A DNA stretch of 64,000 nucleotides from positions 1-64,000 of the forward strand of contig RDXN01000052.1 in NCBI GenBank assembly GCA_004292855.1, given 5' to 3'. The translations under genes and the position numbers were made by a program. The DNA comes from Cytophagales bacterium. GTDB lineage: Bacteria > Bacteroidota > Bacteroidia > Cytophagales > Spirosomataceae. Below are positions 52,415 to 60,935 of the stretch, in pieces. The notes under the pieces are model-generated. The model saw only the letters and a list, made by a program, of their open reading frames with translations. It had not been told where the DNA came from and ran no database searches. How positions within the stretch are numbered: the stretch's first letter is position 1; each line of letters opens with the position of its first letter.

Positions 52415-53911
52415 ATGAAAGCAAATAAATTCACTGTGTCGGCCATGCTTGCCGGTCTGATGACCTTCACGGCCTGTACGGACCTGGTAGAGACGCCTTT
52501 TAGCGAGGCAACTCCCGACAAATTCTTTACCAATGCTGCTTCGTTCGAAGCCGCTCTGGTGCCTGCTTACGCATCGCTCCGGGGTTATATCTGGAACTAC
52601 TGGAACCTCAGCGAGCACACCTCCGACGAGGTACAAGGACCCACGCGTGGTGGTGACTGGGGCGACGGTGGCCAATGGGTACGCCTGAACTCACACGATC
52701 TGTTGCCAAACGAAGGTCTGGTGAACGACCTGTGGGGCGATCTGTTCGGTGGCGTGTCGCGTTGCAACAACGCCATTGCGACCCTGGCTGGCGCGTCGGA
52801 TGCGGTGAAGGAGAAGGCTACGTTCGTGGCCGAGGCCAAAGCCCTCCGTGCATTTTATTACTATCTGCTGGCCGATACGTTCGGTGGTGTACCTCTCGTG
52901 ACGGTAGCCCAGTCGGACCCAAAAAACCCACCAGCTCAGGCTAGCCGGGTTGAGGTAATGAAGTTTATCGAAGACGAAATGAAGGCGGCTCTGCCCGGTT
53001 TGTTGGCAGCTCCACCATACGGTCGTTTCTCGAAAGGCGCGGCTAACGCCGTTCTGGCCAAAATGTACCTGAACTCACAGGCGTGGGGTGGTGCGGCTCG
53101 TTGGACCGATGCCATCGCAGCTTCTGATGCTGTCATTGCAGGTGGCTACGCTCTGGCGGGCAACTATTTCGATAACTTCAAACTGCAAAACGACGGCTCA
53201 AAAGAGATCATTCTGGCGGCAGGCTTCGCGTCGACAAGAGACCTGGGCTTCCCCAACATGAACCTGTACATGCGTACGCTGCACTACAACCAAATTCCGG
53301 CATCACCCTGGAATGGTTTCTGCACGATTGCCGAGGTGTATGACTCATTTGAAGCAACTGACGCCCGCCGTTCGGTTATGTGGCAGGGACAGCAGTACCA
53401 AGACCTGACATGGCCTACCATGAACACAGCCGGTACTGCGCTGAAAGATCGCACGGGTAAGCCGCTCGCGTTCACGAAAATCTGTCCAATCACGGGTGCC
53501 GACGAAAGTCAGGGTATCCGCGTTCCAAAGTATCAACCCGACGTGGCAGCTCCTGGTGGACAAGGAGAGAACGATTTCGTGATCTTCCGTTTGGCCGACA
53601 TCATGCTGGTGAAAGCGGAGGCTTTGGTTCGCAATGGTAGTGCAGCAACTGCTCTTCCAATTGTAAACGAAATCCGTAAGCGGGCTGGTGTGGCTGCTCT
53701 GACAGCTATCACGCTCGACGGTATCTACAAAGAGCGTACATACGAGATGTTCTGGGAAGGTGTTCGTCGGCAGGATCAAATCCGGTTTGGCAAGTTCCTC
53801 GATGGCTACACCAACAAAACCGCCAAGTCGGCTGACAAGGTGTTGCTGTTCCCGATTCCGACAAACCAATTGGCGAGCAATCCCAAGCTGAAGCAGAATC
53901 CAGGGTACTAA
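52415..53911 (+). CDS. susD: SusD/RagB-type nutrient-binding lipoprotein
   Basis: A 498-residue lipoprotein (signal to Cys21 in MTFTAC). The SusD architecture with TPR-like helices includes TPDKFFTNAASFEAAL, AEAKALRAFYYYLLADTFGGVPL, NAVLAKMYLNSQ and the C-terminal IVNEIRKRAGV, ERTYEMFWEGVRRQDQIRFGKF. It forms the lid of the SusC channel at the cell surface and determines ligand binding. It follows SusC by 33 nt and shares its highly expressed codon style. The stop abuts a heptad repeat. Confidence 0.95.
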   Translation: MKANKFTVSAMLAGLMTFTACTDLVETPFSEATPDKFFTNAASFEAALVPAYASLRGYIWNYWNLSEHTSDEVQGPTRGGDWGDGGQWVRLNSHDLLPNEGLVNDLWGDLFGGVSRCNNAIATLAGASDAVKEKATFVAEAKALRAFYYYLLADTFGGVPLVTVAQSDPKNPPAQASRVEVMKFIEDEMKAALPGLLAAPPYGRFSKGAANAVLAKMYLNSQAWGGAARWTDAIAASDAVIAGGYALAGNYFDNFKLQNDGSKEIILAAGFASTRDLGFPNMNLYMRTLHYNQIPASPWNGFCTIAEVYDSFEATDARRSVMWQGQQYQDLTWPTMNTAGTALKDRTGKPLAFTKICPITGADESQGIRVPKYQPDVAAPGGQGENDFVIFRLADIMLVKAEALVRNGSAATALPIVNEIRKRAGVAALTAITLDGIYKERTYEMFWEGVRRQDQIRFGKFLDGYTNKTAKSADKVLLFPIPTNQLASNPKLKQNPGY

Positions 53912-54006
53912 GATATTGGACAATGGATTTTGGATTCTGGATTTTTTGCTAATGCACAGTCGCTTGCACCTAAATCCAATATCCAACGTCTAACATCCAG
54001 AATCAT
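53912..54006. repeat. Heptad inverted repeat (GATTTTG-type words)
   Basis: The forward words GATATTG, GACAATG, GATTTTG, GATTCTG, GATTTTT (53912-53946) face reverse words AAATCCA, ATATCCA, ACGTCTA, ACATCCA, GAATCAT (53972-54006). It begins directly after the SusD stop codon. The words are close to those of the repeat at 29867-29929. Confidence 0.82.
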
Positions 54007-54031
54007 AGATTAGAATACAGTAAATACACAG

Positions 54032-54060
54032 AAAGGGTCGGCTATTAGTCGGCCCTTTTT
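54032..54060 (+). terminator. Intrinsic terminator after susD
   Basis: AAAGGG-TCGGC, loop TATTA, GTCGG-CCCTTT with G-T wobbles, followed by TT. It ends the susCD transcript. Confidence 0.7.
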
Positions 54061-54063
54061 GCG

Positions 54064-54071
54064 TATTTTTG
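54064..54071 (+). promoter_or_regulatory. Candidate -7 box for the FG-GAP lipoprotein gene
   Basis: TATTTTTG fits TAnnTTTG, 34 nt before the start codon. No clear -33 element. Confidence 0.35.
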
Positions 54072-54105
54072 GGGGTCCGCCGTTGCGGTTGAACTTGTAC
54101 TAAAA

Positions 54106-57100
54106 ATGCGTATTACTACTTGGGCAGTCTTTTTGAGTGCTTCTATCCTCACAATCGTCGGCTGTAACACCAAAAAAGACACCCTGTTCACCGCACTTCA
54201 ACCTTCTGAGTCGGGGATTGATTTTACGAATCGTGTTGAAAACAACGACACGATGAATATTTTCAACTATCGAAATTTCTACAATGGTGCGGGGGTAGCC
54301 ATCGGCGACGTGAATAACGACGGCTTTGCCGATGTGTATCTGATCTCGAATCAGGGCGAAAATAAACTGTTCATTAACGAGGGTAAGAAAGCGGGTGAAC
54401 AATCGGGTGCGGCTGGATTCCACTTTGCCGATAAAACAAAGGCGGCCGGCGTGGGCGGCAAACGTCGCTGGAGTACCGGGGCCACAATGGCCGATGTGAA
54501 CGGCGACGGATGGCTCGACATATACGTGTGCAACTCCGGCGAAGGCGACGACCGCGCCAACGAACTTTTTATCAATAATCAGAATGGGACGTTCAGCGAG
54601 AAAGCTGCCGAATACGGTCTCGACGACCGGGGCTACTCCACCCACGCGGCCTTTTTCGACTACGACCGCGACGGTGATCTCGACATGTTTCTGCTCGAAA
54701 ACAGTTCGTATCCCGTTGGCAAAATCAACAATCAGAACATTCGCCATTTGCGCGATCCATTGGCCGGGCAGAAGTTGTTTAGAAACTTAATGAGTGAAAG
54801 AGTGAAAGAACGGCAGAGTGCTTCGGCAAACGATTCACACTCTCACTCTTTCACTCTTTCACCGTTATTTCAGGACGTAAGCGAGCAGGCCGGTATCTAC
54901 GGCTCACTGATTGGGTTTGGGTTGGGTATCACCATTGGCGACGTGAACGACGATAATTGGCCCGATATCTATATTTCCAACGACTTTTTTGAGCGCGATT
55001 ACCTGTACATCAACAAGCATGACGGCACCTTCGCCGAGACCTCCAAAGACCGGCTCGACCACGAGAGCCTGTCGTCGATGGGGGCCGACGTGGCCGATCT
55101 CAACAACGACGGGCATCTGGATATTTTCGTGACCGACATGCTGCCCGGTACCGACAAGCGGCTTAAAACTACGACCACGTTTGAGGACTATAACCTCCAG
55201 AATATCAAGCTGCAAAACGATTTTTACTACCAATACAATCACAACGCCCTGCACGTGAACAACGGCAACGGGCGGTTCAGCGAGGTGGCTTGCCTGGCCG
55301 GGATGGAGGCCACCGACTGGAGTTGGGGTGCCCTGATTTTCGATATGAACAACGACGGGCAGAAAGACGTGTTTGTGGCCAACGGGATTTACAAAAACGT
55401 GATCGACCAGGATTTTGTGCAGTTCCTGAACGATGAGGAGACTATGCGGCCCTACAAAAACCGCGAGAAAGTATTCAGCTACAAGGAGTTTGTAGACCTG
55501 ATGGACGTGGTGCCGGTTGCCAATTACGCCTATCAGAACGAGGGCAACGACCCGGCCTCGCGGCTCAAATTCACCAACCGGGCCGCCGATTGGGGGTTCG
55601 ATACGCCGAGTATGTCGAACGGGGCGGCTTATGGTGATCTGGACAACGACGGCGACCTCGACCTGATCGTGAACAATATGAACGAACCGACGCAGATTTA
55701 CCAGAATGGGTCGGTTGAGAAGCATAAGACAAACTTTTTGCGGGTGAAGCTCAATGGCAACGCCCGCAACCTCAACGGCATTGGGGCGCGCGTAATGCTC
55801 TACGCGGGCGGCACGGCCCAAACCCTCGAACAAATGCCAAACCGGGGTTTCGAGTCGTCGTCGGACCACGTGATGGTGTTTGGCCTGGGGACTATCACCA
55901 AAATCGACTCGGTGGTGGTGCGCTGGTACACCGACAAACAGCAGACCATTCGCAATCCCAAAACGAACAGCACGCTTACCCTCAACATTGCCAACGCCAC
56001 TCAAGCCTGGCAACCCGCGTCCAACAACCCCAACGCTCAATTCGCGGATGAAACGGCCCAATCGGGCCTGCAATTCAAGCATACCGAAACCGAGTTTGTC
56101 GACTATGACCGCGATGCGCTGCTGAAAGAAATGTACTCGCGTGATGGTCCCGCGTTGGCCGTGGGCGACCTGAACGGCGATGGCCGCGACGATGTATTTT
56201 TGGGCGGGGCAGCTCGGGGCACAAAAGCCGTTTATTTGCAACAACCATCCGGCACCTTCCGCGAACTCCCCCAACCGGCCTTTGCCGCCGACGAAATTTC
56301 GGAAGCAGTCGATGCCATGTTGTTCGATGCCGATGGCGATAAAGACCTCGATTTGCTCGTGGTGACGGGCAGCAACGAGTACTTCCCCGGCTTCGAGGGC
56401 ATGTACGATTTACTGTACAAAAATGATGGCAAGGGTAACCTCACCCGCGACCGGGGGTTCCCGGCGGTTTCGGAAAGTGGTTCGTCGGCAACGGTGGCCG
56501 ATTTCGACAAAGATGGCGACCCCGACGTGTTTGTAGGTGGGCGGCTCATACCGACGCAGTACGGCAGCAGCCCCAAAAGTCAGTTGTACCGGAACGAGGG
56601 CGGGGGTAGGTTCACTGAGCAATCGGCACAATTACTAGCGGGCATGGACTTAGGTATGGTGACCGATGCCACCTGGGCCGACGTGAACGCCGATACCTGG
56701 CCCGATCTGGTGGTTACCTCGGATTGGGGGCCGGTGCAGGTGCTGATCAACGAAAAAGGCAAAAAACTAACGCCAAAACCCGACGCCTTGCCCAACCTCA
56801 GCGGCTGGTGGAATCGCATTCGGGCTGTTGACCTCGACCGCGACGGGGACATGGATTTTGTGGTCGGCAATCGGGGACTGAACACCCGCCTGCGCCCGTC
56901 GGCAACTAGCCCGGTTGAACTATACGTGAATGATTTCGACAAAAACGGGGTGACTGATCAGATCATCAACGCTGCCGACCAAAGCGGCAACGCCTACCCC
57001 TTTATGCTCAAAGGCGACCTGCAAAAGCGGATTCCGAGCATAAAGAAGCAGTTTTTGAAACACAGCCAATACGCTGAGAAGTCGCTCGATGACCTGTTCA

Positions 57101-57507
57101 CGAAACCCGTTGTGGCGAGTTCGCTGGTGCGGCAGGTGACCGAAGCCCGGAGCGGGGTGCTGCTCAACAACCAGGGAACGCTCACGTTTGCGCCCCTGCC
57201 CGTTGAGGCTCAGTACGCGCCGGTGTTTGGCATTGAGCCGTTCGATTATGACAACGATGGCAAGCTGGACCTGCTGTTGGCCGGTAATTTCTACGATGTA
57301 TTACCCGAAATGGGCCGTTACGATGCCTCGCACGGACTGGTACTCACGGGCGACGGGCGGGGCGGGTTCCGGGCGGTATCGCCGGGAAAATCGGGGTTAT
57401 GGATTGGGGGTCAGGTACGCAACATGGCTACGCTAAAAGCGGGGACCAAAACGGTGCTGGTGCTGGCTAAAAACAACGATAATGCGCAAATGATTACCCT
57501 GAAATAA
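54106..57507 (+). CDS. FG-GAP/VCBS repeat lipoprotein with ASPIC/UnbV domain
   Basis: A 1133-residue surface protein. The lipobox is about Cys20 (LTIVGC). Many FG-GAP/VCBS calcium-binding repeats of the form GDVNNDGFADVYL, GDLDNDGDLDLIVNN, ADFDKDGDPDVFVGG form beta-propellers. The ASPIC/UnbV domain is at about 545-625 (FLRVKLNGNARNLNGIGARV, DSVVVRWYTD). Such CRTAC1-like lipoproteins often accompany SusCD systems; ligand and function are unknown. Residues about 229-253 (MSERVKERQSASANDSHSHS...) are encoded by an in-frame repeat hairpin and do not resemble the surrounding propeller. Confidence 0.9.
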   Translation: MRITTWAVFLSASILTIVGCNTKKDTLFTALQPSESGIDFTNRVENNDTMNIFNYRNFYNGAGVAIGDVNNDGFADVYLISNQGENKLFINEGKKAGEQSGAAGFHFADKTKAAGVGGKRRWSTGATMADVNGDGWLDIYVCNSGEGDDRANELFINNQNGTFSEKAAEYGLDDRGYSTHAAFFDYDRDGDLDMFLLENSSYPVGKINNQNIRHLRDPLAGQKLFRNLMSERVKERQSASANDSHSHSFTLSPLFQDVSEQAGIYGSLIGFGLGITIGDVNDDNWPDIYISNDFFERDYLYINKHDGTFAETSKDRLDHESLSSMGADVADLNNDGHLDIFVTDMLPGTDKRLKTTTTFEDYNLQNIKLQNDFYYQYNHNALHVNNGNGRFSEVACLAGMEATDWSWGALIFDMNNDGQKDVFVANGIYKNVIDQDFVQFLNDEETMRPYKNREKVFSYKEFVDLMDVVPVANYAYQNEGNDPASRLKFTNRAADWGFDTPSMSNGAAYGDLDNDGDLDLIVNNMNEPTQIYQNGSVEKHKTNFLRVKLNGNARNLNGIGARVMLYAGGTAQTLEQMPNRGFESSSDHVMVFGLGTITKIDSVVVRWYTDKQQTIRNPKTNSTLTLNIANATQAWQPASNNPNAQFADETAQSGLQFKHTETEFVDYDRDALLKEMYSRDGPALAVGDLNGDGRDDVFLGGAARGTKAVYLQQPSGTFRELPQPAFAADEISEAVDAMLFDADGDKDLDLLVVTGSNEYFPGFEGMYDLLYKNDGKGNLTRDRGFPAVSESGSSATVADFDKDGDPDVFVGGRLIPTQYGSSPKSQLYRNEGGGRFTEQSAQLLAGMDLGMVTDATWADVNADTWPDLVVTSDWGPVQVLINEKGKKLTPKPDALPNLSGWWNRIRAVDLDRDGDMDFVVGNRGLNTRLRPSATSPVELYVNDFDKNGVTDQIINAADQSGNAYPFMLKGDLQKRIPSIKKQFLKHSQYAEKSLDDLFTKPVVASSLVRQVTEARSGVLLNNQGTLTFAPLPVEAQYAPVFGIEPFDYDNDGKLDLLLAGNFYDVLPEMGRYDASHGLVLTGDGRGGFRAVSPGKSGLWIGGQVRNMATLKAGTKTVLVLAKNNDNAQMITLK
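54792..54863. repeat. Hairpin repeat inserted in frame within a coding sequence
   Basis: GAGTGAAA-GAGTGAAA-GA (54792 on) and the complementary CTCTTTCACTCTTTCAC (to 54862) form a stem of at least 16 bp, continued with AGAGTG/CACTCT. The period is about 8 nt, unlike the 7-nt words elsewhere. The reading frame of the FG-GAP gene is kept through it. Confidence 0.85.
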
Positions 57508-57514
57508 GCCACAC

Positions 57515-59902
57515 ATGACAAAACAACTATTCTCTTTACTTTTTCTGACCGTTGTGCTGGCCACAAGTGTCCATGCCCAAACAATCCTGCTCACGGGCGA
57601 GGTTCGTAATTTTCACTCCCAACGCCCCATTGCGTTTGCGACTATTTCGGTAAACCGGCTCGTGAAACGCGTTATGAACGGTGCTCAGGCCAACGTTCGG
57701 GAAGAGTACACGACCTTGTCTGCCGATAGTTCGGGGCGGTTCTCGCAGCGGGTGCCCGTGGGCGAGTACGTTATTGAAGCGTCGGGGGTGGGGTACAGCC
57801 GCAAGTCGAAATTTATCAACCTCAAAACCGATACTTCGCTCCAGCTCGAATTGTCCGAACAAACGAATCAGCTCGACGACGTGGAGGTGAAAAGCAAGCG
57901 AGCCGAAGACAACGTCAAGAGTGTGGAGTCGAGCGTGATACGGGTCAACGTTCAGAATATAAAGAAGTTACCCATTGTTTTTGGGGAAGGTGACCTGATC
58001 AAAGCCCTTACGCTGCAACCCGGCGTCACGACCGTGGGCGAGGGAGCGGGGGGCTTCAACGTGCGGGGCGGCAAGGTGGATCAAAACCTGGTGCTGCTCG
58101 ATGATGCGCCGATTTTCAACACCTCGCACCTGTTGGGGCTGTTTACAAGCATCAACACGGAGGCCGTGCAAAACGCCACCCTCTACAAGGCCGTGATGCC
58201 TGCTCGTTACGGGGGGCGGCTGTCGTCGTTGCTGAATATCACGACCAAAGCCACCACCACCGAGGCCAAACGCGCCATTGGGGCCGGACCGATCAGTGCC
58301 AACGCCTTGTTGCAGCAGCCGTTCAAAAACGGCTCGGTGATGGTGTCAGGGCGGGCGGCTTATCCAAACCTCGTGTTGGGGGCGTTGCCCAAGCGGTTCC
58401 GGGGCAGCAAGGCATCTTTCTACGACATGAACGGGGCGTTTCAGTACCGATTTTCGCCCAAACACAGCCTGAAACTCACGGGCTACCAAAGTGGTGATCG
58501 GTTTAAATTCCCTGAGGACACCTCGTATTTCTGGGGGTCTACGGCGGCCACTGCCCAATGGAGCAGTCTGTTGACCGAACGCCTTTCTGTGAATGTTAAA
58601 GGTATTTTGAGCAACTACCAATACGGTGTGAATGGCCTGGGCGAGGGTCTCGAATACCGACTGACTTCGACCAACCGGCACAAAGAAATACGCGCCGACG
58701 TGTTGTATCAACTGGTCCGGCACAAACTCGAAGTGGGCGGTGGGGTCATCAACTACCGGTTCTCGCCCGCGACGGTCAAACCGACGGGTACAGCATCGGC
58801 GGTAACGCCCCAACGCTTGACCGACGAGTTAGGGCAGGAATTATCCGCCTACGTGAGCGACGAATGGACGATCAGCAAACGAGTGTCGGTGCAGGCAGGA
58901 CTTCGGTACGCACAATTTCAAAACCGCAGCGGGGGCAATCTATTCACGTACGATCCTGATCAGCCCCGCACCGTCGAGTCAATTATTGACACACTGACCA
59001 ACAGCCCTGGCACACCCTCGGCAACGTACGGGGGGCTGGAACCGCGTGTTTCGTTCAAAATCGAACTGACCGACAAGGCGTCGATAAAAGGAGGATACAG
59101 TCGAACGCGGCAATTTGTCCACCTGATTACGAACACAACGGCCATCTCGCCCATCGACTACTGGAAACTCAGCGGAAAGTACCTTCAACCGCAGGTTGCT
59201 GATCAGTTTTCGCTTGGCTACTACCGCAATATGGCCGACAACACCTACGAAACTTACGTGGAAGGGTTTTACAAGGACATGAACCAACTGGTAGAGTATA
59301 AAGACGGGGCCTCCTTGCTGCTCAATCCTCATCTCGAAACCGAGTTGCTACCCGCTGTCGGGAAGGCGTATGGCGTTGAGGTGAGCATTCAGAAAAACAC
59401 GGGGCGACTCACGGGCAATGTGAGCTACACCTGGTCGCGGTCGTGGGTGGCGGTGCAGTCGCCGTTTGTGGCCGAGCAGGTGAACCGGGGCGCGTTTTAT
59501 CCGTCACTCTACGACAAGCCGCACAATATCACCTTGTTGGGGCAGTATTTTCTGGGCAGCGGCTGGACCTTCTCCGGCACGTTTACGTACCAATCGGGCC
59601 GACCGATCACGTATCCCGACGGGCAGTACAGCTACAATCAGAGCCTGATTTTTAACTATTCGCGACGCAACGCCGACCGGCTTCCCGATTTTCACCGGCT
59701 CGACGTGTCGTTCTCACGGGATAGTCGACGCAACAAAACGCAGAAGACCTACAACATTGTAAACATTTCGTTTTACAACCTCTATGCCCGCAAAAACCCC
59801 TATTCAATCTTTTTCAGGCAGTATCTGGAAGTTGGACGGGCGTATCGGCTAGCGGTTTTGGGTACGATTGTCCCCTCTGTGACTGTGACGAAGTATTGGT
59901 AA
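57515..59902 (+). CDS. TonB-dependent receptor with carboxypeptidase-like domain
   Basis: A 795-residue outer-membrane receptor. The signal peptide ends ATSVHAQ (about 22). A carboxypeptidase-regulatory-like domain (about 26-115), a plug with GVTTVGEGAGGFNVRGG and VDQNLVLLDDAPIFN, and a 22-strand barrel (about 220-795) with LEPRVSFKIELTDKASIKGG, KPHNITLLGQYFL and FHRLDVSFSRD follow. It starts 8 nt after the FG-GAP gene and 7 nt before a DUF4249 gene. TonB receptors of this type are typically paired with DUF4249 lipoproteins. The substrate is not known. Confidence 0.92.
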   Translation: MTKQLFSLLFLTVVLATSVHAQTILLTGEVRNFHSQRPIAFATISVNRLVKRVMNGAQANVREEYTTLSADSSGRFSQRVPVGEYVIEASGVGYSRKSKFINLKTDTSLQLELSEQTNQLDDVEVKSKRAEDNVKSVESSVIRVNVQNIKKLPIVFGEGDLIKALTLQPGVTTVGEGAGGFNVRGGKVDQNLVLLDDAPIFNTSHLLGLFTSINTEAVQNATLYKAVMPARYGGRLSSLLNITTKATTTEAKRAIGAGPISANALLQQPFKNGSVMVSGRAAYPNLVLGALPKRFRGSKASFYDMNGAFQYRFSPKHSLKLTGYQSGDRFKFPEDTSYFWGSTAATAQWSSLLTERLSVNVKGILSNYQYGVNGLGEGLEYRLTSTNRHKEIRADVLYQLVRHKLEVGGGVINYRFSPATVKPTGTASAVTPQRLTDELGQELSAYVSDEWTISKRVSVQAGLRYAQFQNRSGGNLFTYDPDQPRTVESIIDTLTNSPGTPSATYGGLEPRVSFKIELTDKASIKGGYSRTRQFVHLITNTTAISPIDYWKLSGKYLQPQVADQFSLGYYRNMADNTYETYVEGFYKDMNQLVEYKDGASLLLNPHLETELLPAVGKAYGVEVSIQKNTGRLTGNVSYTWSRSWVAVQSPFVAEQVNRGAFYPSLYDKPHNITLLGQYFLGSGWTFSGTFTYQSGRPITYPDGQYSYNQSLIFNYSRRNADRLPDFHRLDVSFSRDSRRNKTQKTYNIVNISFYNLYARKNPYSIFFRQYLEVGRAYRLAVLGTIVPSVTVTKYW

Positions 59903-59908
59903 TTTTTT

Positions 59909-60922
59909 ATGGGAACGTGGATGAGACCTCTAGTACTACTCCTTACCTTACTCCTCACTGGTTGTCTCGACCCGGTGCAAGTGCCCCTGCGTCAGGAGAC
60001 AGCGCAATTGGTGGTGGAAGGGTTGCTAACCAATGAAGCAAACCCATTTCTACGGCTCTCGCTTACCTCTCAATTTGGTAGCTCCTACGAGATTGAACCT
60101 GTGCAGGGTGCCTATGTAGAAGTTCGAACAACGGGGGGTGAAGCCATCGTATTTCGGCCAGTTCCGGGTGAGGTGGGGATTTACAAACCGCTTACAACTG
60201 GCTTTACAACACGCATAGGGCAGGCGTATAGCTTGTATCTGAAACTGTTGGATGGCCGTGAGTTTGGCTCTGAACCGCAGCTATTAACAGCACCCATCCC
60301 GATCAATGAACTGCGTGCGGAGTTTACAGATAAGCCCAGGTATGGCTTCCAGGTTTACTTAGACGTAAAAGACCCAGGCAACACTGAAAACCACTATCGC
60401 TGGACTGGTCGTGGCTACCACCAACGGCGTTCTAAAGGGGTGCCGGTTGGGTTTGGGACGGCGGTTTGCTGCGACCGGTGCTGGGTCTTGAAAGAAGACC
60501 AGTCAGTGAATTCGTTCTCGGACGCACTGGTGAACGGGAGCCTAATTACGCAACGCTCCGTTTTTCTATCGCCTTTCTACATATTGGGAAAACACCTGAT
60601 TGAGATTCAGCAGTACTCCATTTCTCGTCAGGCTTACCAGTACTGGAACCGCTACAAAGACCAGCAAAAACGGACGGGAACCATTTTTGACCCGTTGCCC
60701 GCGCCCCTTCTTGGCAACGTGGTGAACCTGAACGACCCGAAAGATATTGCTCTGGGCTTTTTCGAAGTAGCCAGCGTTACCCGTAAGCGTATTGAACCCG
60801 TGGCCAGTACGCAGGGAGTCATCGCGGCTAACTTAACGGGTAATGAATATATCCCTGACGGAGATTGTACGTCCGGCTTTCCGTTTGCGATTTATATTTC
60901 AGAAATGCCCCCTGGCTGGTAA
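59909..60922 (+). CDS. DUF4249 lipoprotein, copy 1
   Basis: A 337-residue lipoprotein (lipobox LLTGC, Cys19). The N-terminal DUF4249 half carries LVVEGLLTNEANPFLRLSL and AYVEVRTTGGEAIVFRPV, a beta-sandwich; the C-terminal half has a conserved cysteine motif VCCDRCWVL and LGKHLIEIQQYSIS, PLPAPLLGNVVN. It presumably sits at the outer surface as a partner of the adjacent TonB receptor. It is the most divergent of three copies. Confidence 0.88.
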   Translation: MGTWMRPLVLLLTLLLTGCLDPVQVPLRQETAQLVVEGLLTNEANPFLRLSLTSQFGSSYEIEPVQGAYVEVRTTGGEAIVFRPVPGEVGIYKPLTTGFTTRIGQAYSLYLKLLDGREFGSEPQLLTAPIPINELRAEFTDKPRYGFQVYLDVKDPGNTENHYRWTGRGYHQRRSKGVPVGFGTAVCCDRCWVLKEDQSVNSFSDALVNGSLITQRSVFLSPFYILGKHLIEIQQYSISRQAYQYWNRYKDQQKRTGTIFDPLPAPLLGNVVNLNDPKDIALGFFEVASVTRKRIEPVASTQGVIAANLTGNEYIPDGDCTSGFPFAIYISEMPPGW

Positions 60923-60935
60923 ACCAAACTGACCA

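Noticed and set aside
54904-56274. Minus-strand ORF (456 codons)
   Set aside because: Antisense to the FG-GAP lipoprotein gene; the Val/His/Gly-rich periodicity mirrors the calcium-binding repeats.
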